Position numbers and translations under genes: made by a program. A DNA stretch of 64,000 nucleotides. Source: an uncultured Oscillospiraceae bacterium (GTDB lineage Bacteria; Bacillota; Clostridia; Oscillospirales; Oscillospiraceae). The stretch lies in assembly GCA_947169975.1 (NCBI GenBank), contig CAMVRT010000001.1, positions 124,001-188,000 on the forward strand, given 5' to 3'. Under the pieces are notes generated by a model that was given only the letters and a program-made list of their open reading frames with translations, did not search any database and had not been told where the DNA came from. This document shows, one piece after another, positions 32,507-40,906 of this stretch; position 1 is the stretch's first letter, and each line of letters begins with the position of its first letter.

Positions 32507-34000
32507 TCAATGCTCGATCCAGTCGGCGGCGCGCTGGACGGCCCGCTTCCACAGGCGGTACTCCCGGTCGCAGTCCGCCTGAACGCGCTCCGGACGGAAG
32601 ATCCGCTGGCTCTTTCGCAGCCGGCTCAGCTCGTCCATACTGTTCCACAGGCCGCAGCTGAGACCCGCCAGAGCCGCCGCGCCGAAGGCGGTGGTCTCCA
32701 CCATGGTGGGGCGGTCCACCTCGATGCGCAGAAGGTCGGCCTGCATCTGCAGCATGATGTCCGACACGCTGGCGCCGCCGTCCACCCGCAATCGGGTGAT
32801 GTCCCGGCCGGCGTCCTGCCGCATGGCCATCATCAGATCCGTGACCTGATAGGCGATGCACTCCAGTACGGCGCGGGCCACATGGGCGCGGTTGGTACCG
32901 CGGGTGATGCCCAGGATGGCGCCGCGGGCGTACATATCCCAATAGGGCGCGCCCAGGCCGGTGAAGGCGGGCACCAGCACGATGCCGCCGCTGTCCGGCA
33001 CCGAGGCGGCCAGCGTGTCCACCTCCGGGGCAGAGTCGATGAGCTTCAGCTCGTCCCGCACCCACTGGATGGTGCTGCCGCCGTTGAACACGCTGCCCTC
33101 CAGCACATAGGTGGTCTTGCCGTCCACCTGCCAGCCGATGGAGCTGACGAGGCCCGCGCGGCTGCGCACCGGCGCCTCGCCCACGTTCATCAGCGTGAAG
33201 CAGCCGGTGCCGTAGGTGTTCTTGGCGTCACCGGGGGCAAAGCAGGCCTGACCGAACAGAGCCGCCTGCTGGTCGCCGGCCGCGCCGCACACCGGCACGC
33301 CCGCCAGCTTTTCAAGGCCCGGGATGCCCGGCTTCACATAGCCGTAGATCTGGCTGTTGCCCACCGGAGTGGGCAGGACGCTCATGGGTACCTTCAAAAT
33401 CTCACACAGCTCCTCATCCCAGCACAGGCGGTGGATATCAAAGAGCATGGTGCGGCAGGCGTTGGAGTAGTCGGTGACGTGCTCACCCGTCAGCTGCCAG
33501 ATGAGCCAGGTCTCCACCGTGCCGAAGAGCAGCTCGCCCCGCTCCGCCCGCTCCCGGGCGCCGGGCACGTTGTCCAGGATCCAGCGGATCTTGGTGCCGG
33601 AGAAATAGGCGTCAATCAGGAGGCCGGTGGAGGTCTCCACCCGCTCGGTGAGGCCCTGACGCTTCAGCTCCTCGCACAGCTCCGCCGTGCGGCGGCACTG
33701 CCAGACGATGGCGTTATATACCGGCTCGCCGGTGTTCCTGTCCCACAGAATGGTGGTCTCCCGCTGGTTGGTGATGCCGATGCCGGCGATATCGCCGGGG
33801 GCGAAGTCGGAAATGGCCTCCATGGCGGACAGCCGCTCGCTGTTCCAGATGTTCATGGGGTCGTGCTCCACCCAGCCCGCCTGGGGATAGATCTGGCGGA
33901 AGGGGTGCTGGGCTTTGGCGGCAATCTGCCCCTGCCGGTCAAAAACAATGGCCCGGGAACTGGTGGTTCCCTGATCCAGCGCCAAGATATAGCTTCCCAT
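32507..34000 (-). CDS. glpK: Glycerol kinase
   Basis: The 497-residue protein is a full-length FGGY-family glycerol kinase. The N-terminal phosphate-binding LALDQGTTSSRAI, substrate residues in ITNQRETTILWDR and the second FGGY signature region GGASVSDIMLQMQADLL are present. It makes sn-glycerol 3-phosphate from glycerol and ATP. Its ribosome site is GAGGAGG. It is monocistronic here; no glpF or glpD is adjacent. A cre-like site lies 44 bases upstream. The adjacent divergent lipase gene could supply glycerol. Confidence 0.97.
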   Translation of the reverse strand: MGSYILALDQGTTSSRAIVFDRQGQIAAKAQHPFRQIYPQAGWVEHDPMNIWNSERLSAMEAISDFAPGDIAGIGITNQRETTILWDRNTGEPVYNAIVWQCRRTAELCEELKRQGLTERVETSTGLLIDAYFSGTKIRWILDNVPGARERAERGELLFGTVETWLIWQLTGEHVTDYSNACRTMLFDIHRLCWDEELCEILKVPMSVLPTPVGNSQIYGYVKPGIPGLEKLAGVPVCGAAGDQQAALFGQACFAPGDAKNTYGTGCFTLMNVGEAPVRSRAGLVSSIGWQVDGKTTYVLEGSVFNGGSTIQWVRDELKLIDSAPEVDTLAASVPDSGGIVLVPAFTGLGAPYWDMYARGAILGITRGTNRAHVARAVLECIAYQVTDLMMAMRQDAGRDITRLRVDGGASVSDIMLQMQADLLRIEVDRPTMVETTAFGAAALAGLSCGLWNSMDELSRLRKSQRIFRPERVQADCDREYRLWKRAVQRAADWIEH

Positions 34001-34043
34001 GTCGTCCTCCTCTTTTCAAATGGAAATATATGTGTTATAATTA

Positions 34044-34057
34044 GTAAAACGCTTTCA
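34044..34057 (-). promoter_or_regulatory. Possible CcpA cre site upstream of glpK
   Basis: On the minus strand TGAAAGCGTTTTAC matches the first 12 positions of the cre consensus TGWAANCGNTNWCA and fails at the last two. glpK is a classic CcpA target, so catabolite repression is plausible. Confidence 0.35.
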
Positions 34058-34104
34058 CGGTTTTAACTGATAATTGATTATAACATAGAACAGGAGGAAT
34101 TACC

Positions 34105-35040
34105 ATGACGAATCTGCAAGAATTTACGTTTCTCTCCTCGGACGGAAAAACCACGCTCCACGGCATGGAGTGGCTGCCGGAGGGCAAGGAGCTGATGGGC
34201 GTGCTGCAGATCGCCCACGGCGTGGCGGAGCACATCGCCCGCTATGACGGCTTCGCCCGCTTCCTCAACGAGCAGGGCATCGCCGTGGTGGGCCACGACC
34301 ATCTGGGCCACGGCAAGTCCGTCGCTCCCGGCGGCACCCCCGTCTATTTCGGCGAGGGCAATACCTGGCAGACCGTGGTGGACGACCTCTACGCCCTGCA
34401 CCTGCGCATCAAGGAGAAATTCCCGGGCGTGCCTCTGTTCCTCATGGGGCACTCCATGGGCTCCTTCCTGGCCCGCACCTACCTCATCCGCTATCCCGGC
34501 ACCGTCAAGGCCGCCATCATCATGGGCACCGGCTGGCAGCCGGAGTTCATGCTCACCGGCGGACTGACCGTGGCCAAGACGGTGGCACGCCGCAGCGGCG
34601 AGAACGCCACCAGCGATTTTGTGACCAATCTGGCCTTTGGGGCTTACAACAAGGCTTTCGCCCCCAACCGCACCCCGGTGGACTGGCTCAGCGCCGACAA
34701 CGACAACGTGGACCGCTATATCGCCGATCCCATGTGCGGCCAGCCGGCCACGGTGGGTCTGTTCCGCCAGATGCTGACCGGCATCCGCTTCAACCAGAAG
34801 ATGGAGAACCTGCGCAAGATGGACAAGGACATGCCCGTGCTGTTCATCTCCGGCGAGCAGGATCCGGTGGGCAATATGATGAAGGGCGTGATCCGCTCCC
34901 GCGACGCCTTCCGCAGCGCCGGGATGAAGGACGTGACGCTGCTGTCCTACGCCGGACTGCGCCACGAGATCCTCAACGAGAAGGCCCAGCAGCAGACCGT
35001 GTACGATGACATCTGGGGCTGGCTGAAGAAGTATTGCTGA
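34105..35040 (+). CDS. Alpha/beta hydrolase, monoacylglycerol lipase-like
   Basis: The 311-residue protein follows the lysophospholipase pattern: HGVAEHIARYDGFARFLNEQG, GHDHLGHGKS, the nucleophile elbow MGHSMGSFLAR (Ser), the acid near FISGEQDPVG (Asp), and the His in YAGLRHEIL. There is no signal peptide. It probably releases fatty acid and glycerol from monoacylglycerol or lysophospholipid. It is divergent to glpK, which would use the glycerol, and is followed by a DNA repair gene 13 bases on. Confidence 0.92.
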   Translation: MTNLQEFTFLSSDGKTTLHGMEWLPEGKELMGVLQIAHGVAEHIARYDGFARFLNEQGIAVVGHDHLGHGKSVAPGGTPVYFGEGNTWQTVVDDLYALHLRIKEKFPGVPLFLMGHSMGSFLARTYLIRYPGTVKAAIIMGTGWQPEFMLTGGLTVAKTVARRSGENATSDFVTNLAFGAYNKAFAPNRTPVDWLSADNDNVDRYIADPMCGQPATVGLFRQMLTGIRFNQKMENLRKMDKDMPVLFISGEQDPVGNMMKGVIRSRDAFRSAGMKDVTLLSYAGLRHEILNEKAQQQTVYDDIWGWLKKYC

Positions 35041-35053
35041 CGGGAGAGAGACC

Positions 35054-35632
35054 ATGGGCGAGTGGGAAAAGCTGCATCAGCAATGCCTGAACTGCCGGGC
35101 CTGCGCTCTGGCGGAGAAGCGCACCAACGTGGTGTTCGGCGTGGGAAACCCGGAGGCGGAGGTGCTGTTTATCGGCGAGGCACCCGGCGCCAACGAGGAT
35201 GCCCAGGGCGAGCCCTTTGTGGGCCGTGCCGGCAAGCTGCTGGACGACATGCTGGCCATGATCGGTCTGGACCGGTCGAAAATCTATATCACCAACTCCG
35301 TCAAGTGCCGTCCGCCCCAGAACCGGGATCCGCTGAACACGGAGAAGGACGCCTGCCGGGGCTTTCTGCGGCGGCAGGTGGAGCTGATGCGTCCCAAAAT
35401 CATCGTGTGTCTGGGCCGGATCAGCGCCGCGGAGATCATCAAGGAGGACTTCAAGATCACCCAGGAGCACGGCCAGTTCTTTGAGCGGGGCGGCATCCAG
35501 ATGATGGCCCTCTACCACCCCGCCGCCCTGCTGCGGGATCCACGGAAGAAGCCGGAGACCTTCGAGGATCTGAAGGCGCTGCAGCGCAAGATCCGGGAGA
35601 TCTGCGAGAGGACGACGTTGGAGTTTGTGTGA
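35054..35632 (+). CDS. Family 4 (Fe-S) uracil-DNA glycosylase
   Basis: The 192-residue protein has family 4 UDG features: N-terminal Cys residues (CLNCRAC), the catalytic [20 protein letters not shown], further Cys in NSVKCRPP and DACRGFL completing the 4Fe-4S site, and HPAALLR as motif 2. It removes uracil from DNA. Length and motifs are normal. It is probably cotranscribed with the lipase. A distant relative of the UDG-like superfamily may be encoded at 59340-60041. Confidence 0.93.
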   Translation: MGEWEKLHQQCLNCRACALAEKRTNVVFGVGNPEAEVLFIGEAPGANEDAQGEPFVGRAGKLLDDMLAMIGLDRSKIYITNSVKCRPPQNRDPLNTEKDACRGFLRRQVELMRPKIIVCLGRISAAEIIKEDFKITQEHGQFFERGGIQMMALYHPAALLRDPRKKPETFEDLKALQRKIREICERTTLEFV

Positions 35633-35633
35633 A

Positions 35634-36002
35634 ATGGCCGGAATAAGATCATTTGAGTACTATGTTCAACGATTTCTGTTGGGCGTATCCTATACGCAGA
35701 ATGTACAGTACGAGAGTCGTGAATCAGTAAAGCGAAACAACCAAGGCACAGCTATGTATCGGAAAGCCGCAACATCTGTTGGAAAATACTATCCAGACCG
35801 AATTTGTGAGTTTGCATCCCTTCTCACTCACGAAGACAGGGACACGCGAATCGCCTGTGCTGTCTGTATCGGTGAGCTGATGGACGCCGACCCAGAAACA
35901 CGAGTCCGAGCGCTGGAGCTCATAAAAGACGTTGCAAAAAATGGAGATCCGATTGAGCGATTTGGGTTTGGCGTTTGGTTAAAGCGGCACGGAGATGAAT
36001 AA
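35634..36002 (+). CDS. Small HEAT-like helical protein, AT-richer than neighbours
   Basis: The ATG at 35634 comes one base after the UDG stop; 122 residues. The C-terminal half (LTHEDRDTRIACAVCIGELMDADPETRVRALELIKDVA) reads as HEAT/ARM-type helix pairs, similar to DUF2019-type small proteins. Codon use is clearly more AT-rich than the flanking genes (for example TTT, AAA, ATA codons), suggesting recent transfer. Such small HEAT proteins sometimes serve as immunity proteins, but no toxin is adjacent. A strong terminator follows. Confidence 0.65.
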   Translation: MAGIRSFEYYVQRFLLGVSYTQNVQYESRESVKRNNQGTAMYRKAATSVGKYYPDRICEFASLLTHEDRDTRIACAVCIGELMDADPETRVRALELIKDVAKNGDPIERFGFGVWLKRHGDE

Positions 36003-36005
36003 TAA

Positions 36006-36039
36006 CAAACCCGGAGCTGTCGATACAGCTCCGGGTTTG
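36006..36039. terminator. Bidirectional terminator, 15-bp perfect stem
   Basis: CAAACCCGGAGCTGT (36006-36020) pairs with ACAGCTCCGGGTTTG (36025-36039) around CGAT. It separates the HEAT-like gene from the convergent membrane protein gene. Confidence 0.9.
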
Positions 36040-36070
36040 CTATTCGCGTTTTCAATTCTTTCTTTTCCCC

Positions 36071-37267
36071 TCACACGATCATGCTCAGCAGAACGTAAAT
36101 CCAGTGGGCCGCCACGCCGGCCAGGAAGCCGCCGACGGTGTGGCTGATGATGGCCTTGCTGATGAGCTTCTCGCAGTGGAGGCTGTTCATCATGGACACG
36201 TGGGTGCTGAGGTAGCCGCTCCAGCACATGCACATGGCGGTGAACACCGCCACATCGCCGGCGCCGGCCTTACCCGCCTCCACCAGACGCTCCGCCACGC
36301 CGATGGCAGCGCCGGCGGCGCCCAGCGCGGTGATGGGCACGCCCACGGCCTCCGGGGAGGAGAAGCCGAACAGGGGCTTCAAGATAAAGCTGAGCTTATC
36401 CGCCAGCCAGGGCAGCAGGCCGATGCCCTCGTAGGCCGCGCCGGTATAGACGCCGCCCTCGCCGGGGCCGTTGGTCAGCATCATGACCAGCGTGCAGATG
36501 ATCAGCACGCCGGGGACGATGCTCACGCCCATCTTGACGCCGGATGCGCCGCCCTCCAGAATGGCGTCCAGCAGGCGGTTTCCCACGCTGCCGGGGCGCA
36601 CCGGGCGCATGTTCTTCTCGATGCCGGTGATCTCACCGGAGGCCTCCATATCCTCATCCTTGCCGTAGACCCTCTTGGTAAAAAAGAGCATCATGCGGGT
36701 GCTGACAATGCTGCCCACCACGGCGCCCAGCAGGCCTACCAGAACAGCCAGGCCGAAGTTGCCGCCGCTCTTGCCGGACAGGCCCAGCATGAAGGTGCAC
36801 ACGATCATGCCCATGCCGAAGGAGGTGCCCAGATTGGTGAGGGCGGGGAACTGATATTTCTTGAAGAAGCTGCGGAAGTACCTGTCGTCCGCCAGAGTCA
36901 GGATCACCGGGTTATCCGACAGGAAGGTGGTGACGATGCCCAGCGAGGCGGCGCCGGGCAGACCGTACACCGGCTGCATCAGGGGACGCAGGAGCCGGTT
37001 GGTCAGGGACACCACGCCGAACTCCGACAGCAGCGCCGACACCGCGCCCATCAGCACACAGATGGCCGTCAGGTACAGCACCGTGTCCGTCAGCAGCTTA
37101 TAGGCGGTGTTCATCATGGTGTTCATGGCGTTGACCATGCCCATTTTCCAGGCAAACACAGCGAAAAAGCCCACAAAGAGGGCGATAAAGATAAAGGCCT
37201 CCAGACTGATCTCCTTCTTCTGTGCAGGTCGCTTCTCCGTCTGGACGGGCGTCTTTGTTGCAGCCAT
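36071..37267 (-). CDS. Nucleoside-recognition (Gate) domain membrane protein, YjiH-like
   Basis: The ATG at 37267 follows AAAGGAGAG; the product has 398 residues. It has about nine hydrophobic segments and a Gate-like repeat, with FLSDNPVILTLADDRYF, LGTSFGMGMIVCTFMLG and the C-terminal GYLSTHVSMMNSLHCEKLISKAIISHTVGG. It resembles YjiH and SpmA/SpmB-related proteins of unknown transport substrate. The gene stands alone, with a terminator of the upstream gene at 37361-37385. Confidence 0.75.
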   Translation of the reverse strand: MAATKTPVQTEKRPAQKKEISLEAFIFIALFVGFFAVFAWKMGMVNAMNTMMNTAYKLLTDTVLYLTAICVLMGAVSALLSEFGVVSLTNRLLRPLMQPVYGLPGAASLGIVTTFLSDNPVILTLADDRYFRSFFKKYQFPALTNLGTSFGMGMIVCTFMLGLSGKSGGNFGLAVLVGLLGAVVGSIVSTRMMLFFTKRVYGKDEDMEASGEITGIEKNMRPVRPGSVGNRLLDAILEGGASGVKMGVSIVPGVLIICTLVMMLTNGPGEGGVYTGAAYEGIGLLPWLADKLSFILKPLFGFSSPEAVGVPITALGAAGAAIGVAERLVEAGKAGAGDVAVFTAMCMCWSGYLSTHVSMMNSLHCEKLISKAIISHTVGGFLAGVAAHWIYVLLSMIV

Positions 37268-37360
37268 GTCATTCTCTCCTTTTCCCGGATTGCTGTCACA
37301 GGCAGTCCTTGCAGAGCATATCACGGACGGCGAAAAAAAGCAACGAAAAAAGGGAAAATC

Positions 37361-37385
37361 CCCGCGGCAATTTGTCTGCCGCGGG
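37361..37385 (-). terminator. Terminator of the acyltransferase-like operon
   Basis: On the minus strand CCCGCGGCA/TGCCGCGGG forms a 9-bp stem followed by GATTTTCCCTTTTTT. Confidence 0.88.
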
Positions 37386-37401
37386 AATTTTGACGTCGGG
37401 A

Positions 37402-38295
37402 TCAGTATTCAAATCCGCTGGGCTCGCCCAAAGGCAGATCCAGCATCTCGGGGTGGTCAAATATATGCTTGATGAGCTTGAGGCTGCGGGCGAAATAGAA
37501 GCCGTCGGCAATGCGCTCGTCCAGGGTGGCGCCGTAATCCACCACGTCCCGGATCTCCTTGGTGCCGTCCGGCATCAGGATCTCCTCCTTGTGGAGGGTG
37601 CCCACGGTGATCATGATGCTGTTGGTGCCGTAGTTGTTCAGGTGGTGGTACACCGAGGGCGTCTTGATGCTGCCCAGATTGGAGGTGAGGATGGTGGTGT
37701 AGTTGGGATCGCCCTCGGTGAGGGCCTTGGGGTTGATGCCCCAAAAGTCCAGCCAGCGCACGACGCGCACAATGATCATCAGCAGCAGCCGGGGCAGTCT
37801 GGCCAGACTGTCCAGCAGGGCGTCCACGCCGCCGGTGGAGGTCTCGCTCTTCCGGGTCTCTCTGATATCACCCACAATGCGGCGGCTGATGCTGTCCAGA
37901 TTGTCCCCGTCCTCCGGCACCAGCACCATCAGCGCCTCGTCAGCCCCGTCGGCAAAGCGGCGCTTGGCCACAAAGCTGATGGTGATCTCATCCCGCTCAT
38001 AAATCCGGTAGCCCTGAATAAAGCGGTTCATCAGCGGCCGCTCCTTCACCATACGGGCCATGGCCGTGATGGCGGCATGGAAAATGGTGGTCTTGTACTC
38101 CGGGTGCTCGGCGTTTTTCCGCTCCAGATACTTCAGCAGCTCCGTGGCGTCCACCTTGTCGCTGATATACACCTCGCAGTCCGTCCGCTTGGGCCACAGA
38201 TAGCCCATGATGGTCTGCAGTCCGGGCGCCTTCACCAGCCGGGCGTCACGCCGGTCACCCCAGCGGCGCTTGCGTTTTGTCTCGTTCTTGCTCAT
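37402..38295 (-). CDS. E2-type acyltransferase-like protein lacking lipoyl domain and catalytic His
   Basis: The 297-residue protein resembles the catalytic domain of 2-oxoacid dehydrogenase E2 (chloramphenicol acetyltransferase fold): HAAITAMARMVKERPLMNRF, TILTSNLGSIKTPSVYHHL, and a C-terminal TLDERIADGFYFARSL. In E2 enzymes the last motif reads DHRxxDG, with the catalytic His; here that His is Glu. There is no lipoyl or peripheral-binding domain. It is in an operon with a metallo-hydrolase and an acyl-CoA ligase, which hints at CoA-thioester chemistry. Activity is uncertain. Confidence 0.75.
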   Translation of the reverse strand: MSKNETKRKRRWGDRRDARLVKAPGLQTIMGYLWPKRTDCEVYISDKVDATELLKYLERKNAEHPEYKTTIFHAAITAMARMVKERPLMNRFIQGYRIYERDEITISFVAKRRFADGADEALMVLVPEDGDNLDSISRRIVGDIRETRKSETSTGGVDALLDSLARLPRLLLMIIVRVVRWLDFWGINPKALTEGDPNYTTILTSNLGSIKTPSVYHHLNNYGTNSIMITVGTLHKEEILMPDGTKEIRDVVDYGATLDERIADGFYFARSLKLIKHIFDHPEMLDLPLGEPSGFEY

Positions 38296-38313
38296 CTTTC
38301 TCTCTCCTGTCTT

Positions 38314-39096
38314 TTACAGCTCCACGGTCTCGTATTTCTGCAGTGCCCGGCAGGGGATTCCAAGGCGTTGAGGAATCGCCGATACAACGGGCGCGGGATC
38401 GATAGCCGAGGACATGGGGGGAAACGCATCGTCATAGTGATCCAGCAGCACCGCCTTGGGCGCCAGACGCTCCACCAGCGGCAGGGCGTAGTCCACCAAA
38501 TCGCTGCGCCCCTGATAGGGCAGGATCAGCCAGTCCGCTCCGGTGGGATAGTCTGTGGCGTCGTCCAGACCGAGGCTGCCCATGATCTGCAGGCGGCAGG
38601 TGCCGTCCGTCACCTCGTAAAACAGGATCTCGCCGGCCTCGTCGTATTCCTTGTTGAGCTTCAGCAGCCTGGCAAGCCGTGCCGGATGGGTCAGAGCGCG
38701 GGGCGAGCCCAGCGTCCGCACCACCAGCGGGAAGTCGAAGTGACAGTGCCGTCCCTGCCACATTCGGATATGGAGAGAACCCAGGTCGAAGGCATCGCCG
38801 GGGGCGATGCGATGCAGCCGGTGGTTGGGAAAGCCCTTGCTCTCCAGCGTGCGGCAGGGCGTCTCCGTAGCGTAGACGGGGCAGTCCCCCTCGCCGTAGA
38901 GGGCGGGGATGAACTGAATGTGGTCGAAGTGGCCGTGGGTCACCAGCACACAGTCGGCCCGCTCAAACAGGGCGCGATCCGGGATCTGCCGGTCGATGGG
39001 CTCGTCCAGCGGAAGGCCCGGAAAGGGATCCACGGCGACTGTGATATCATCGGTCTGGAGCAGCAGGGCAGCCGTGCCCAGCCAGATCAGTTTCAT
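38314..39096 (-). CDS. Metallo-beta-lactamase-fold hydrolase
   Basis: The 260-residue protein starts MKLIWLGTAALLLQTDDITVAVDPFPG and carries the metal motif THGHFDH, a further His in QGRHCHFDF and a C-terminal LLDHYDDAFPP. This places it with UlaG-like MBL-fold enzymes, probably a hydrolase of a small ester or lactone. Its start overlaps the acyl-CoA ligase stop by four bases, so translation is coupled. Confidence 0.88.
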   Translation of the reverse strand: MKLIWLGTAALLLQTDDITVAVDPFPGLPLDEPIDRQIPDRALFERADCVLVTHGHFDHIQFIPALYGEGDCPVYATETPCRTLESKGFPNHRLHRIAPGDAFDLGSLHIRMWQGRHCHFDFPLVVRTLGSPRALTHPARLARLLKLNKEYDEAGEILFYEVTDGTCRLQIMGSLGLDDATDYPTGADWLILPYQGRSDLVDYALPLVERLAPKAVLLDHYDDAFPPMSSAIDPAPVVSAIPQRLGIPCRALQKYETVEL

Positions 39097-40778
39097 TTCT
39101 GCTTCTCCTCCTCTTCCAATACGCGGTAGGCCACCTTGCCCACCAGTGTGCGGGGCAGCTCCTCCCGGAACTCGATCTCACGGGGCAAGGCATAGGCGGC
39201 GATCTTCCGGCGGAGTTGATCCAAAATGGCCTCCTTCGTGGCCTCATCGGTTGTTACGCCGGGAGCGGGTACGATGAACGCCTTGACGCGCTGCATCCGG
39301 CGATCGTCCTTCACGCCGATGACGCAGCTGTAGGCCACCTCGGGACACTCGTCGATGGCGTTTTCGATGCGGGAGGGATAGACGTTGTAGCCGTTGGTGA
39401 TGATCATGCGCTTGAGCCGCTGGTGGAAATAGACGTAGCCGTCGTCGTCCATGTGGCCCAGATCGCCGGTGTAGAGCCAGATGTTCCCGTCGGGCAGGCG
39501 GCGCAGCGTACGGGCTGTTTCCGCCGGATCATTGAGATAGCCCAGCATCACCGATGGGCCGCGGAGGATGATCTCCCCCTCCTCCCCGTTGGGCACCACA
39601 TTGTCCGTGTCCGGCTGGACGATGGCGTACACCGTGTCCGGGAAGGGGATGCCGATGCTGCCCTCCCGGTATTCATCACGGGGCGTGAGGCAGCTGGCGG
39701 TGACGCATTCGGTGAGGCCGTAGCCCTCCCGCACCTGAATGTGGGCGTTGTGATCCCGCAGGAATGCGTCGATCCGCCTTTTCAGCTCCACCGGCAGGGA
39801 GTCGCCGCCGCAGAACATACCGGAGAGAAAGCTCAGGTCTGCGTTCTGCAGCTCCGGCACATGGAGCAGGGCGTCAAAGATGGTGGGCACACCGGCGATG
39901 AAATTGGGCTTTTTCTTCTTCACCATCCGGGCGTAGGTCTTGCCGGTAAAGGTGGGCATCAGCAGGCAGCAGGCGCCGTGGATCAGCACGGCGTGGAGGT
40001 TGATGCCGAGGCCGAAGCCGTGGAACAGCGGCATGCAGCTGAGCATCTTCAGCCCCGTGCGGAACTCCATGCCCAGCGCCTCCCGCACCTGCATGGCGCA
40101 GGCGTTGAAGTTGAGGTCGCTGAGGCAGATTCCCTTGGGCGTGCCGCTGGTACCGCCGCTGTAGAGGATCACGGCGGTGCGGTTCTCGTCAAAGGTGGGC
40201 TCGGGCAGCTCCACCGCGCTGTCTCCGTCCTTCAGAAAGCGGGACCACAGCAGATGGGGCGGCCGGGGAAAGCACAGATAGTCCTTCCCCTTTTTCAGCA
40301 CGTACAGCGCGGCCAGATGGGGCGGCAGCTCCTCCTGCATCCGGGCGGTGAGGACGGTGACGGGGTGGTCCACGTCCGAGAGCGCCGCCACAACCTTCTC
40401 ATAAAACAGGTCCACCGTCAGCAGCATTTTGCTGGCGGAGACGTTTAAGTAATAGGTGATCTCCTCCTGCGCGGACAGCGGGTGCACCATGTTGGCCACG
40501 GCGCCGATGCGGTTGAGGGCGTAAAAGCAGTCCAGCGCCTGGGGCGTGTTGGGCATACAGACGGTCACGGCGTCGCCGGGCCGGATGCCGTGAGCCCAGA
40601 AGGCCCGGGCCGCCCGCTCGATCCGCGCCACAAAGGCGCCGTAGCCGGTTTTCCGGCCGTAAAACTCATAGGCCGGCTCCGCCGGATACTGGGCGGCAAT
40701 GCGCTCCACCATCTGAAACATGGTGAGCCGGGGGTATTCCAGATGATCTCTCTGCCGGTAGGGGGCGGTGGCTTCCAT
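39093..40778 (-). CDS. Acyl-CoA synthetase (AMP-forming)
   Basis: The 561-residue protein belongs to the ANL superfamily. The P-loop-like motif is AVILYSGGTSGTPKGICLS, the aryl/acyl motif REGYGLTECVTASCL, the ATP motif LYTGDLGHMDDDGYVYFHQR, and the C-terminal Lys region is LPRTLVGKVAYR. It activates a fatty or aromatic acid to acyl-CoA. It is the first gene of a three-gene operon with an MBL-fold hydrolase and an E2-like acyltransferase. The substrate is undetermined; length and motifs suit medium or long-chain acids. Confidence 0.92.
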   Translation of the reverse strand: MEATAPYRQRDHLEYPRLTMFQMVERIAAQYPAEPAYEFYGRKTGYGAFVARIERAARAFWAHGIRPGDAVTVCMPNTPQALDCFYALNRIGAVANMVHPLSAQEEITYYLNVSASKMLLTVDLFYEKVVAALSDVDHPVTVLTARMQEELPPHLAALYVLKKGKDYLCFPRPPHLLWSRFLKDGDSAVELPEPTFDENRTAVILYSGGTSGTPKGICLSDLNFNACAMQVREALGMEFRTGLKMLSCMPLFHGFGLGINLHAVLIHGACCLLMPTFTGKTYARMVKKKKPNFIAGVPTIFDALLHVPELQNADLSFLSGMFCGGDSLPVELKRRIDAFLRDHNAHIQVREGYGLTECVTASCLTPRDEYREGSIGIPFPDTVYAIVQPDTDNVVPNGEEGEIILRGPSVMLGYLNDPAETARTLRRLPDGNIWLYTGDLGHMDDDGYVYFHQRLKRMIITNGYNVYPSRIENAIDECPEVAYSCVIGVKDDRRMQRVKAFIVPAPGVTTDEATKEAILDQLRRKIAAYALPREIEFREELPRTLVGKVAYRVLEEEEKQK

Positions 40779-40872
40779 AGGAACAGACCTCGCTTGCTTT
40801 CATTCTTTTTTCCATTATAGGGCACTGGCGGCCGGGAATCAATGCCTTTTTCCCACCCGAATGAAATAACGA

Positions 40873-40895
40873 AGGTCTCCGGTATTCGGAGACCT
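40873..40895 (-). terminator. Terminator of the CcdA-thioredoxin gene
   Basis: AGGTCTCCG pairs with CGGAGACCT (40873-40881 with 40887-40895). On the minus strand the tail is TCGTTATTTC. Confidence 0.7.
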
Positions 40896-40906
40896 CCGCT
40901 GCTTTT

